A program made the translations under genes and the position numbers. From Aegilops tauschii subsp. strangulata (Eukaryota; Streptophyta; Magnoliopsida; Poales; Poaceae), in the NCBI RefSeq assembly GCF_002575655.3, contig NC_053039.3, forward strand, positions 243,452,622 through 243,516,621: 64,000 nucleotides of DNA, read 5' to 3'. Positions 21,130 to 32,150 of this stretch are shown here, one piece after another; the stretch's first letter is position 1, and every line of letters begins with the position of its first letter. The notes under the pieces were generated by a model. The model had not been told where the DNA came from, made no database searches, and saw only the letters and a list, made by a program, of their open reading frames with translations.

Positions 21130-21660
21130 GTGTTTTATGAACCTGCTCACATAGAGGACAAGTATGAGTGTCTAGTTCAATTTCCTGATGTTTGCAACAA
21201 ATGTAGTGGAGTTGTGGTCATGGGAGATATCACCAGGAAAACCATTGAGAAGAATATGCCTTGTGTGCTTTCCAGATGGAGCCATGCCTTTAATTCCATC
21301 ATAGAGGTGAATGGACTAAAAGAGGTACAACTCGAAGGGAGATTATATGCGTGGGCTAATAATTTGGAGAATCCCACCTTTGAAAAAGTAGATAGAATGT
21401 AGGTCTCTTCTGAATGAGATTTAGCCCTTCCTTTGGAAATTGTATTTGGTTGGAATCGAGAGGTCTTTGACCATGTGCCACTGCATTTGAATTCTAGGGT
21501 GCATCCCCTACGCTGTGACATCTTTAGATTTGAAATTTGTTGGCTAGAGAGATAGCTTTAGAGAGGAGGTGTGCAAGAGCTGGCCTGCTCCTACATAAAT
21601 GGAAGGAGAAAGCTAGAAGGTTGAGGATCGGAAAGGATGCATATCAATTTTGAGTAAATT
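21130..21660 (+). pseudogene. LINE ORF2 endonuclease-domain fragment
   Basis: The frame 21130-21402 ends with a segment typical of plant LINE apurinic-like endonucleases ('GRLYAWANNLENPTFEKVDR'). Further LINE-like sequence in other frames continues to about 21660, including a Lys/Arg-rich stretch. Multiple frameshifts; no reverse transcriptase is visible. It is on the opposite strand from the LINE at 14912-16556 and carries a different part of ORF2. Confidence 0.65.
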
Positions 21661-22039
21661 AGATTGCCTAGATAAGAAGAGCGAGTCATGTACTCTTAGT
21701 GTGAATGTTAAGGCTTCTTGAATGTTCCTCCTATAGAACCCATGGGCTGGACTGATGGCCCAAGGTGGAACCAACCTAGAGGGCCCCGCGTCCACCTACT
21801 TGGGCCGGTAACCAGCAATATGAGGCACCCTTGGGCAATAACACCATCAGTAGCTCCTGAACCGGTCTTCAAGTTTGGCATCTCGATCAACAACGATGTG
21901 CAACATCGTCTTCTTGCTCGCCGAGGTTAAAACTAGTTCTTCGTGGCCCCTTAACATCAACTGTGGAATCTCGTCCTCGAATGGCCGACCTGATCCCGAA
22001 ATCGGACAAAAAGCACTCCAGTCTTGAATTGTCGATGAA
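21661..22039. other. Unassigned sequence
   Basis: Mixed-composition DNA with no recognisable element ends or gene. Confidence 0.4.
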
Positions 22040-23790
22040 GATAAACGGCATGTGCAAAAAAATCTGCCAAGTCTGCTCCCGAGAGCTAATTTCTCACGAA
22101 CATATTTTTAGATCTGTGAACATGTTTTTGAAATCACAAACATTTTTTGAAATCACCAACATCTTTTAATTATCATCGAGTATTTTAATTGAAAAGCAAC
22201 AACAATTTAAAAGAAAATGGCCAACAAAACTGCTCTAATTAAAACAAAGAATCTTGTGCGCTAGCTTCGCATCCTTATATGGGTCGACCCAATCACGTTT
22301 GCTCGCCTCCTGCGCCCTATGTGGAGCGCTCCTACTCAGGAGCTTGGCATTTCCTATTTGGTGCTTCAGGCGCCCGATACTATTCGTTTTACTAACGGGC
22401 GCACATACCCTTGTCACGTTGGGCCGGCCCATTTTTGACATCTTTTTTTCTGTATCTAATCTGCAGAAAGTGTGCGAGAGCTGGGATTTAAACCAAGGAC
22501 GAGCGAGTTTAGTGTAAGACATGACAACCACCCGACCTTCACTTTGTTGTGATTTATTACATTTTTTTGTCTTTTCTTCTGTCTTCTTCTTTTTTAAATT
22601 CAATGATCTTTAAAAAAAATGATGAACTTTTTCAAATTCGATTAACTTTTTTCAAATTAAATGGATTTTTTTTTCAAATCAATGAATTTTTTTCAAATTC
22701 ATGACTTTTTTCAAATCCATGAACTTTTTTCAAATCATGTTTCTTTTGTTATTTGCGTTTTTTTCTTTTTTTTTCTCAAATGCAATCGTGTACATGGGCC
22801 GTTGTGTGGATGCCACGGAGCCGAATAGAAAAGCTCCCAGTGCTCGGCCAACCACCACCCACCCGGCCGCTCGCGTGGGCTCACCCACCAGCGCCCTCGT
22901 TTGCTCAGTTAGGCTCCATTCGCTGGCTCGTTCACCAATGTGAGTACAACGGCCACTGATCACACCATTTGGCCGTTGACTTTTGTAAAAAATAAGTTTA
23001 TGAATTTAAAAAAGTGTAAAATAATAAACAAGTTACGAGTTTTAATGCCGTACACAAATTTGAAAGAAAATGCGGATTTGAGAAGTTCATGGTTTTGAAA
23101 AAGTTCATGAGTTTGAAAACAAATCATGAATTTGAAAAATGTTCACGGATTTGGAAAAAGTTCACGCATTTTAAAAGTGCATGAATTTTAAAAGTTTCAT
23201 GGTTTTTAAAAATAGTTTGTGGATTTTAAAATTTTCACACATTTGAAAAAAGTTTAGGAATTTTAAAATGCAATGGATTTGAAAATATTCGCAGATTAAA
23301 AAAAGTTGGTGGAGTTGGAATAGTTTCAACAATTTGAAAAAGTTCACACATTTGAAGAAGTTAACGAGTTTGAAAAAAAGTTCACGCATTTAGAAAAGTT
23401 TAAAATTTTGAAAGATTTCATGAGTTTGAGAAACTACCATAACTTGAAAAATGTTCGTGGATATGAAAAAGCTAGATGAATTTAGAAAATGTAAATTTTA
23501 AAAGAGAATATGAATTAAAAAAACAGAACAAACCAAGAAGAAGAAGGAAAATTGAAAAAGAAAAAGATATATAAAAGTTGAAAACAAGGAAAAAAAACCT
23601 GTCCGAAATCGAAGAAGACCAGCCCGAAACAAATTGGAGGTCTAGAAGGTTCTCAAAACTGGTGAGTATGAATAAAGTTACATGTGTTTCTCAAACAAAA
23701 AAAACTGGTCAAGGCGAGACTAGTATGGGCCGGCCGATTTATCAGAATGGGTGCGCTGCGTACGAATACACTTTAACCAGCCCGTTAAGC
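22040..23790. repeat. Large diverged inverted repeat with AT-rich minisatellite arms
   Basis: The left arm (about 22560-22760) is built of degenerate 'tttttcaaattcatgaa' units. The right arm (about 22985-23590) contains the reverse-complement motif 'ttcatgaatttgaaaaa' repeated many times. Outer segments also look paired, with 'gggccggcccat' near 22421 and 'atgggccggccg' near 23727. The core (about 22760-22985) is GC-rich and unique. Structure resembles an old DNA transposon with very long TIRs; no TSD, transposase or clean ends were found. Confidence 0.55.
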
Positions 23791-24069
23791 GCTGAACAGC
23801 CTTTGGGCCCTACGGATAGATTTCGGCCCTATGTACAAGATTCGTCGTCCGTATAGTACTGTAACTGAAAAAACTTACCCATGTAAGTGCAAACTTTCAC
23901 CTAAAAAAAAATGTAAGTGCAAACTGAAACGGATACAGCTTAGCCTCGTGGAACCAAATATACACGATAATACGTTCTCTCTAAAAAAACGATTATATTC
24001 TTGTGAACGGTCACGAAGCAGTGAAGAAGATCGATCAAACTAGCTAGCTAGGTGGATCGTGGATGCCTG

Positions 24070-24395
24070 ATGGCCAACGACCTGGAGAACCAGAACCTCC
24101 TGGACGAGCAGCTCGTGGCGACGACGGAGCCCGAGGAGGCCGGCAGGTGGGTGGTCATCGTGCTCGTGGGCGTCCTGACTCTTTTGCTCACCGTCGTGGC
24201 ATGGTCCTGATCGATGTCTACCTGTACGACCAGTCACCTCACACCACCAGGCTGACTGTCGCCACATTTGTCGTTGGGATGGTCGTCGCCACCGTCGCCG
24301 CCTGCGCCTGGGTCGTCTTCTTGTGGATCGTCGGCGAACGGGAGATTGGGAATCCGGAGGGATTTAGATTCGTAGATACTTTATTATCGATCTAG
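24070..24395 (+). pseudogene. Small two-pass membrane protein ORF, frameshifted
   Basis: The frame from ATG 24070 encodes 46 residues: an acidic N-terminus 'MANDLENQNLLDEQ' then a hydrophobic helix, with a stop at 24208-24210. A second frame (ATG 24201, to 24395) continues with 64 residues including another strong hydrophobic helix ('VVGMVVATVAACAWVVFLWI'). The composition is gene-like and CG-ending in both halves, so a single-base frameshift in a ~108-residue two-helix protein is the simplest reading. Two genuine overlapping small ORFs are the alternative. Family not recognised; no intron is needed. Confidence 0.45.
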
Positions 24396-24544
24396 TTGTA
24401 ACTCTGGTTAATCCACCAGTCCAACAACTGACATATATGTATATACAAAGCTTCCACGTACGTAATCACTTCATAATAGTTTACTACTACATGGTCAAAG
24501 TCTAGTTCTTATGTGTTAAAATAGACCATCTACATATTGATGGT

Positions 24545-25785
24545 CTCCCTTCGCTAGTGGACCCCGCGTGCCTCCCCCCGCATCGCCCCCCGCGTGGCGG
24601 CCGGGAGGCTCCCAGATCCCATCGCCCGGACTCCACCTCTCCTCCTCCTCCTCCCTCGCCGCCGCCCAAGGGCACGGCCAGGCGAAGCCTTGCTGTCGCC
24701 GGCGGCGGCGGGGACTCGTGGGGCTGGCGCGGGCCGGCAGCTTCGCAGTCTGGTGCGTCGCGGTCGCCAAGGACGGCGGCGGCGTGACCAGATGGGTTCG
24801 CGGCGGCACGGCCGGATCTGGGCCCAGGTGTGGGCCTTGGTCGCTGGATTGCCGTCGGCGCGGTGGCGGGTGCGACTCGTCGGCAGCTGAGAGGATCCGC
24901 CAAGATTCTACCCTTGTCTGGTCCTTGCAGCGCGGGCAACCCCGGGGGAAACCCTAGATCTTCTTGGGATCGAGCGATGGCGGTGCTTTTGCGTCGTAGT
25001 CCCTCTTCAGGGCATCGTTTTGGAGTTTACTCCGGTTGAAGGGACCAGCGACGCTGGCGGCGCATGTATGGTGGAGCAACTGCCGATGAAGACGCACCGA
25101 CTACGGTCATGGCGGACGATGGCGGCGTATTTGATGTCGTTCCCTTGTCGAGGCATCGTCGTTGCAGTTTGCATCGTCAGGCTCGGGATGCTCCGGGGGA
25201 ACTCTAGATCTGGGTCTTCCGGATCGGGCGATGATGGTGTTTATCACTTTCCCTTTTGGGGGCATCGTTTTGGAGTAAGTGCTCGCTGGAGGGATGGTGG
25301 AGTGGTGCTTTATCCCACACATTGAGGGCGGCCGATATCGGCGGCATGGCGCTGTGGAGACTCGGCGTCCGATGCATGGTGATGGACTCGCGCAGGAGGA
25401 GGTAGCTGTCTGGCGTCATGGTGATGTCGATGGCAGAGTGGCCAGACAAGGTAGAAACCTCAATATCTGCTCTGAAAACGGGCCTATGGAAGATGGCGGT
25501 GACGACACATGCGAGTGCGTCAGACCAGTTTGTGCCCCAGACCCGGTATGTGGCTTGGCTGGGCTTCCGGCTTTTGATGTTAGGCTTAGGTGAGTGGTTT
25601 GGGTAGTGGCCCAGCTAGCACCCCTTCATCATATGGATAGGAGTAGCGGCAGATGTTGCCAAAATGACGGTTTCAGGCATATTGTTGTAATACTTTGTAA
25701 GGTCCTCGAGAATAATCAATAAAGTGGCTGCATGCATCTTCCAGATGTAGAGACCGGGGGTCATCCTCCTTTTCTAACAAAATCT
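24545..25785 (+). mobile_element. Non-LTR retroposon, plus orientation
   Basis: Gene-like GC-rich 5' end ('cctccccccgcatcgccccc'), internal repeats of 'ctccgggggaa...ctagatct' and 'ggcatcgttttggagt', and a 3' end 'gggggtcatcctccttttct' shared in reverse with the element starting at 20108. No open frame of known family. Boundaries approximate and no confirmed TSD. Confidence 0.55.
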
Positions 25786-26432
25786 ATGTATTAACACTAG
25801 CGTGTCAAGTTCGACCAACTCCAACACAAAGACCTAAACGGATACGGATTTTGTATTTTTTGTCCGTTTAGATCATTTGTCCGCCTAGCGGACATGAGCG
25901 GACACATATGGACTGTGTCACTAATTAATCTAAACTACCTTATCAACTGAATATGTGTGATTAATCAAAGCTTACAGATATAGTCTATAATGAAGGGTTG
26001 CATCTGCACCTTTTCCATCATGGCACTCGGCCCTAGTGATAAGCTTAGCAAAATCATAAAAATATCAATCATGAAACATATTAGATACTAGGCATCAACC
26101 CTAATAAATCTGACATCTACTCCCGACGGTGCCGGACCGGCAGATGGCGGGCATCGTGGTGAACCTGCCGGTGCATGGGACATACACACGCAATTAGTCC
26201 AGTCAGCACGTCGGCGGCGTTGGTTATTCGCTCAGATCGATTCATCAACCAACATACTCACATATGCCCATGCAATTTCACCTATGGATCGGAGTATGTA
26301 ATTAACTAAGAAGGAAGGAACGAACACGTCATTTGGTATCGGGGTTGGAAATACGTACGCGGGGACGAGGAACAGCATAAAGGTAAAGGCATCACCTGCA
26401 CGCAGATCAAGAAATAAGGCAACGTAAATAAG
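25786..26432. other. Unassigned, with possible small-gene fragment on the minus strand
   Basis: The minus-strand frame 26477-26232 encodes a hydrophobic 81-residue stretch partly overlapping the adjacent MITE. A possible acceptor precedes 'ggtgatgcctttacc' near 26400. I do not recognise a family and would not call a gene; this may be a remnant exon. Confidence 0.25.
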
Positions 26433-26483
26433 TAAGACTAGCCACAATAGGTAGCAATATAGATTAATAACATGCACATGTTA

Positions 26484-27260
26484 GAGCAACTCTAGCAGAT
26501 CCCGCAAAAATTCGACCTGCAAAACACGATTTGTGGTTTCACTTAGATCATGTTTGCGGTCGAAAACATGCGCGGCAGAACAGAACTCGTATCAAAACCT
26601 GCATAATTTGAAAAAACACTTTCGCGGAAGAAATTGTACTAATAGTTCATCACATACTACATAGTTCATCACATACTGCGAACGGCGCCGGCGGCTCCGG
26701 CTCCTCCTCGTCGTCCGACCACTCCCTCTTCACGAGGAGGAAGCCCGCGCCGGAGGACGAGGAGGATCCGGCGTAGGACATCGCGGAGGAGAAGGACGCA
26801 CGCCGGTCGTACTCCTCCGTCTCGCGGCGGTTGAAGCTCGCCGGCTGCGACATCCCGTGGTTAGTCCACCTCCGGGCGCCGCGCTTCCTCGCGCCGTCTG
26901 ACCGGACGCGCCGCTCGCGCTCACGGTCGGATCTGCTGCCGGAACCGCGTCCGGAGCTCCACATGCGCCCCCACATGGCGGCTGAAGGCGTGGCGGGTGG
27001 TCGCCGGCGGCGAGAAATTGGAAGAGAGGAAAGGGGAATCGGGTGGCTCGCGGCGGCGGAGGGATAGGGTTTGGACCCGCAAAAAGGTCGCGGAACCGCA
27101 GTTATACTGCTCGGGGCGTGCGGATTGCGGGCTGCCGCAAAAATTTTTGCGGGCCGGGCGAGTATGCGGGCTCTGTTCTGGCCGGAAAATTGGGCCGAGC
27201 CCGCATACTCGCCGGAATTTTTGCGGGCCGGGCGTTTTGCGGGGTCTACTAGAGTTGCTC
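26484..27260 (-). mobile_element. Harbinger-like cargo element, 777 bp, TSD TTA
   Basis: Inverted repeats GAGCAACTCTAGCAGATCCC (left) and the partner ending 'ctactagagttgctc' (right), with TTA on both sides (26481-26483; 27261-27263). It is inserted in Tourist MITE A. It contains one minus-strand ORF (26976-26650) and no transposase. The right end has an inner palindrome built of 'ttgcgggccgggcg' and 'cccgcatactcgccgg'. Confidence 0.85.
26650..26976 (-). CDS. Ser/Arg-rich, acidic-tailed small protein (transposon cargo)
   Basis: 108-residue frame starting at ATG 26976, wholly inside the TSD-flanked element 26484-27260. The N-terminal half is Arg/Ser/Gly-rich and basic ('RSDRERERRVRSDGARKRG'), a Ser-rich middle follows ('SYAGSSSSSGAGF'), then a short 'LLVKREWSDDEEEPEPP' motif. 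The mix of basic N-terminus and an acidic Lys-Arg-Glu motif could suit a nuclear protein, but this is inference. No domain recognised. It may be the terminal exon of a captured host gene. Confidence 0.45.
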   Translation of the reverse strand: MWGRMWSSGRGSGSRSDRERERRVRSDGARKRGARRWTNHGMSQPASFNRRETEEYDRRASFSSAMSYAGSSSSSGAGFLLVKREWSDDEEEPEPPAPFAVCDELCSM

Positions 27261-27380
27261 TTACTAGTCTATGTTACTTACCTCTATAGTGGGAGTAACA
27301 TATGTGTGGAACATGCAACACTTCATTTATTAGGCTATAGACTCATTTTGCCTTGATATATGTGATGTTATTCATACTAC

Positions 27381-28951
27381 GACTAGCCACAGTGGGAGCA
27401 GTAACATCGAGTCTCAGCGAATTTGCTTATGTGGCAATGAGTTAATAAGGAGAGAGGTAGTTTGAGTAACTTAGCTAGTTACTGTAACATCACATGTCTC
27501 AATGCAATATGAGTCTATAACCTAATAAATGAGGCATTGCATGTTACCATACTTATGTTACTACCCACTATAAAGGTAATAACATAGTCTAGGGATATGT
27601 ATATGTTACTAGTGTATGTTACTCTCCATTGTAAGAAAAAGGGTTTCCCCCGCTTTATATTATAAAGCACCACATCCAGCATACAACAGACATACAACAA
27701 CAGAAAAAAAGAGCAAGAACGGTAAAGATACAAGACACCGGAAGAACCGCTAACTCGGTTAACTCGAACCTGCCTACGACACGACAAAGACAGGGAAGTA
27801 ACCCGCAGCCGGAGGAAGCCACACATTGTCAACTCCACCGAGGCCCAAACAATTCCGATCGACCGGCTGTCTCTACCTCCGAAGACGCCGTCGGCAGGTA
27901 AAGCCGCTCACCCGAGCGGAAGGCCGGACCAACAGGACGCCATGGAGAGGACGCAAGCACGGCCGCCTCACCTTGCACCGCCACATCCCATACTTCATCA
28001 CCGCCGCAGCCCGGATCAATGTCGACCGAAGGCAGCCAAGCCGGAACACCACTGAGGAAGACACCCCTCCACCTGCGAAGCCTCGACCACCCATCCGCCA
28101 ACCAAAGGTGGCGCCTTCAAGAAGGACCACGACGCCATAGCGCCATCACCACCCAACCGAAGGGTTTGGGCTTTCGCCCAGGTCGCGGAGGAAGAGGGTG
28201 GGGGGAGGACCTCGATGCCGCCCCTAGAGGAGACGCCAGAGCGTCGCCGGCACCGTGGACGCAGCCGCAGACCAAGGGTTTCCCCCGGTCCAGCCCTCCA
28301 AACCCTCCATCCCCAACCAGCCGCGAGCACCGGGCACACTGATGCCCGCCTCGCAGGCCGGCGAGGCAAGAAGAGGCGCAGGGGAGGGGGCCGCCGTCAG
28401 ATCCGCTCCAAGGGGCCAACGGGGAGACCCCCGGAGCCAGCTCCGAGCCTGCCGCTAGCCCGCCGCCTACGCGGCCAGACATGGCGGCCTTCCGCATCAG
28501 CACCGGCCACCCACCGCAGGGGAGCCGGTGCGCCGCCCGTCAGTGGCCGCCGCCACAGATCCGGCGCCGCACGAACAGGAACCCCCGCCCGCGCACGCGC
28601 AAGGACCACCACCACAGAGCCCTTCGCACGGCCGACCAAGCACCAGTCCCGCCGCCACGCCGCCGCGCCCTCTGCTCGCGCTGCGCCACCACCCGTCCAC
28701 GCCGGCCCGTGCCAGCCCGTGACAGAGCAGGGGAAGAGATGCCCCGCCGCCGCCGACGCAGACAGGGCTTCGCCCGTCCGCGCGAGCCGGCGGCGGCGAG
28801 GGGGGAGGGGAAGGGGAGGGGTCGGAGGCCGGCGGCTAGGGTTTCCCCTCCGCGGCGCTCGCGGGAGCGACCGGGAGGGGGAGATGGGGGGCGTTTTTCG
28901 GCCTCAGATCTGTATCTTGAAGAGCATCGTTACTCTTCATTGTGGCTAGTC
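27381..28951. mobile_element. Tourist-type MITE B, inserted in MITE A and split by a retroposon
   Basis: Begins GACTAGCCACAGTGGGAG and ends 'ttgtggctagtc'. Own sequence is 27381-27632 plus 28944-28951. Flanked on both sides by 'tactac' (27375-27380; 28952-28957), of which three bases are probably the duplication. Same family as MITE A, so one MITE inserted into its relative. Confidence 0.75.
27633..28928 (-). mobile_element. Non-LTR retroposon, 1296 bp, 15-bp TSD
   Basis: Flanked by GTTACTCTCCATTGT (27618-27632) and GTTACTCTTCATTGT (28929-28943), a 15-bp duplication with one mismatch, diagnostic of target-primed integration. Minus orientation: the A/T-rich 'aagaaaaagggtttcccccg' end is the 3' side; the GC-rich end with 'ggctagggtttcccc' is the 5' side. 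Long GC-rich ORFs across it (for example 28215-28949) are compositional and not supported as genes. Confidence 0.8.
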
Positions 28952-29077
28952 TACTACTAGTAACTAGCTATGTTATCACTTTTCTCCATTTTTTCATTTA
29001 TTGCTTGCCACATCATCTATTTTATTTAGATATGTGTGATATTACTATATATGTTACTTTTATTGTGGGTAGTCTAA

Positions 29078-29690
29078 GATCTCTCGGAACATGCATGCAG
29101 TAGGTGGGTAGATCTAGCTTGGTCGGTATTGGGTGCAAACCGGCGAGCGCGATGTTGGCTAGCGTCGCGGGCGCAAGATCCATGGAGAGCATCATCGCTG
29201 CCTTAGACCGTACCCCTGCAAGCAAGCCACAAGATACGAGGCGAGTCACGCACACGAACGATACGCACTTGCACGGACGCACGCACGCATGAATGCATCA
29301 CATACTCTCCCAAGAAAGATCAGTAAACACGCACGCATGAACACACCCGGCAGCACTCACATCCCCGGCGGCCGGTCACATACGCATGTAATTCTATGCA
29401 GATACCCAAGGTGAAGGCCAGATCGCACAAGAATGGAACGGCGAGTAAAGAAGGCGATCCACGCAAGAAAAAGGCAGTGGTACGCACCCCAAGTGCAGTG
29501 CCGATCGATCGAGGACGGCGGCCGGCCGGAGCGGAGTGGGAGGCGTGGAAGCGGGCGCTGGCTGGCGTGGAATGGCGAGGCAGGCTAGCTTTATATGCAG
29601 CCCGGCTGGGCGAGACGAGCACGGAATCAACACGTACGACGCCGCAGGCCATGGCAGTGTGTGTCAGGGGCTAGTTGCTGGCGTCAGCGT
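29078..29690. other. Unassigned low-copy-looking DNA
   Basis: Contains a TATA-like 'ctttatatgcagcc' near 29589 and purine-rich stretches but no supported coding frame. It might be promoter DNA of a lost gene. Confidence 0.3.
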
Positions 29691-29694
29691 TTTA

Positions 29695-31195
29695 CCGAAT
29701 TTTTTTTTCACGGCGTATCATATTTTTATAGAAGGCAGAAAACAATTACAAGACTCTACTTCTTGTTGCGAACAACAAAAGTAGCACACACCGGACTAAT
29801 CCGAAGATTAACCCTGCACACGTTACAACACAACGCACGGAGCCTGCCCTAAGCAAAAACATCTAAGCCGCGTCTCTACCGACGACAAAACATCTAAGCC
29901 GCGTCTCTACCGACGACGGTCACCTCGAAGAGCAATAGCTAAACCCGGATCTCCCTTGTCGACGCACCAACCACCTTTGAATGCCTAAAAGGAGATGGCG
30001 AGTGGGTGGCGGGACTCGATTGATCCCTACAAAGCCATCGTCTTTGACTCTCCATCGACGGCGTACATAGCGCCGAAGAAGATGTACTTGGACCAGCGGT
30101 GAGCACCGAAGAACCGCAACATGAAACCTCCCAGCCATGTCTCCCCACACGATGCTCCCAACAGAGTAACGCCGCAAAGACGCCGCCATCGCCGATCCGA
30201 GAACGAATCTTGGCTTTCACCCGGAGACAACCACCCAAGTAGGAAAGGGGGGATGCCGACACACCTCCGCGACGCCTCCAAGGAGGGGAACGACACCCAC
30301 AGGCGCCATCGCCGCTAGCACCGACCAAAGACGGGCGGGATTTTCATCCGTGTCGTCGCACACCACCATCCCTGCCCACCTGAATGAGGCCGCTGTCCAT
30401 GTTGACTCACTCCGCCACCACCGCAGCACCTCGCCAATGTGATGAAAATGTCGCGGAACACCGACACCCCGCACAGCCGAAGATACGCAGCCCTTCTTCC
30501 TCCTCCCGCACAGCAAGATCCCGCAGCTCCAGATCATCCACCGCTATCGGCACAGCCAAGGACCGCCGCACCACATGCAGCAGCCAAACACACCCACTCC
30601 AGGCAGCATCCGGCAGCAACACAGCGGTCGCGGCCAAGGGCCTACCCCAGATCCAGAAATGCCACCAGGAGGCCACCAACCACCACGGCTGGGCGCCGCC
30701 ACCAGGAGGCCGCCGCCGCACACCAGGACGAGTGCCGCCTCCTCCAAGACGATCCGCGCTGCCGCCGCACACCAGGACGAGCGCCGCCTCCACCATGGCC
30801 GAGCCGCGCCGCCACCACCATGGCCGAACCGCGCCGCCACCACTCTCCTACGCCGGCGCCTCCCGAACGGAAACACCCTCCCGCGCCTCCTGTGCAAGAT
30901 CCGGCCGTGCTCCGCCCCGCCGCTGCGCCCCTCGCCGTGGACCACCGCACCGGAGAAATCCACCCACGCCGCCCGCTGACGCCGCTCCCTCGCGCGAGGG
31001 AGGCCCGTCGGGGCGCGCTCGCCATGCCCGCCGCCTTTGACGGCCGGGCGCCGCCACCACCGCCGGCGCCGGCGGCAGCGACGGCTGGGGGATCTCGGGA
31101 AGGGAGGGTTTCTGGCGCTAGGGTTTGGGGCCTCCGGAGCCGCCCGCGCGTGCGGCTCGGGAGGTTCGTCCTTCAAAGTTCCACCTACTTGGTTT
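29695..31195 (-). mobile_element. Non-LTR retroposon, minus orientation
   Basis: T-run at 29700-29709 at the left (3' end) and GC-rich 5' side with 'ggcgctagggtttggggcc' near 31108. It holds a local duplication: 'aaaacatctaagccgcgtct' occurs twice near 29857 and 29887. Resembles the 27633 element in layout. No TSD found, so limits are approximate; the long GC ORFs are not called. Confidence 0.5.
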
Positions 31196-31424
31196 CGGGG
31201 GGAGAAAAGGTTGGTTCCTACCGCATCTTCTGATGATCCTCCCTTGCCGTGTCAGGAGCTGTCCCTCCATGCACTTTTCATCATGCTGCCTTGTCAAGAC
31301 TGCATTCGCGGCATTGCATGGTCATACGAGTATTAACGACGAGGACGTAATTAAGTAGGTCGGTCGGTTGCCCTTCGCCTTCCTTGTACACTGTTTTGGT
31401 GGAATCCAAACCATCTTGTTACTA

Positions 31425-31639
31425 CTTCCTCTCTCTTAGTTTACAGGACGTGCGCGTACCCCTAGGTCATCAGTTTAACCAACCTAATACAAGTCGTATA
31501 TTACAAAAAATATGCCAATATAAACTTCAGATGTTATATTTTCAAACGGTTTAATTTTTGTGTTATGTAGTTTATATTAGGGTGATAAAATTGACAACCT
31601 AAGTATACGTGCAGCACTTGTAAACTGAAACGAAGGGAG
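31425..31639. mobile_element. Stowaway MITE, 215 bp
   Basis: TIRs CTTCCTCTCTCTTAGTTTAC and 'gtaaactgaaacgaagggag', TA at 31423-31424 and 31640-31641. Same family as 13630-13845, opposite orientation. Confidence 0.9.
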
Positions 31640-32051
31640 TATTAATCTTGTATACCTGAGAGTGTGTATACGTTTCTATGTATATACCAACCCTGTCAAA
31701 TAAAGAGCACGTCATTTTCCCTAACCTAGCCGCCGCCACGTGAAGGCAACTAGGGAGACGATCCTCTACCTTCGATCTACACATGCCAGGGCTGGTTCCC
31801 TCTCCCTCCGACTGCTGCTCCAGCGGTAGGAGGGAGGCGGACCCCGTTCCTCCGCTCTCTGTAGTTAGAGCATCTTCAACAGGCGCGGCAAAAGACGCGC
31901 CCGCGCGGTAAAGTTTGGTTTTAGCGCGCGCCGGCTGGTTCCGCGCGCTCCAGCGGTGGCGGGAACTTACCGCGCGCGGGAAGCGTTTGCGCGCGCGCGG
32001 GAGAAAGCGGCACGCGGTGCAGTAGATTTGGCGCGCCGCTTCGCGCGCGCC

Positions 32052-32058
32052 TATAAAA
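32052..32058 (+). promoter_or_regulatory. TATA box of the AP2/ERF cargo gene
   Basis: TATAAAA in a GC-rich surround ('cgcctataaaatcccgcg'), 93 bp upstream of the AP2 ATG, inside the transposon, so the gene carries its promoter with it. Confidence 0.65.
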
Positions 32059-32150
32059 TCCCGCGCTCGCCACGCGCACAGAACACAGCCACGCGCCCTC
32101 CCCTCGCAACCTCGCCGCTTCGCCGCTTTCCGCGCCACCACCGCGCCGCC

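Larger units (their letters stand above)
26436..29074. mobile_element. Tourist-type MITE A, split by two later insertions
   Basis: TIRs GACTAGCCACAATAGG (left) and 'tattgtgggtagtc' (right) flanked by TAA at 26433-26435 and 29075-29077. Its own sequence is 26436-26483, 27261-27380 and 28952-29074. Removing the intruders restores a continuous MITE of the 'gactagccacaatggg' family. The intruders are the cargo element at 26484-27260 and MITE B at 27381-28951. Confidence 0.8.

Noticed and set aside
24594..24957. ORFs (98-145 aa) near the retroposon 5' end
   Set aside because: No consistent domain, multiple frames open, GC composition; treated as retroposon sequence.
28215..28960. 244-aa and 159-aa ORFs
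   Set aside because: Inside a retroposon with 15-bp TSD; Pro/Arg-rich in every frame, compositional.
29585..29600. TATA-like sequence as a promoter
   Set aside because: No supported coding frame lies downstream in a sensible distance on either strand.
30384..31233. 218-aa, 264-aa and 210-aa overlapping ORFs
   Set aside because: Several frames and both strands open together, typical of GC-rich retroposon 5' sequence.
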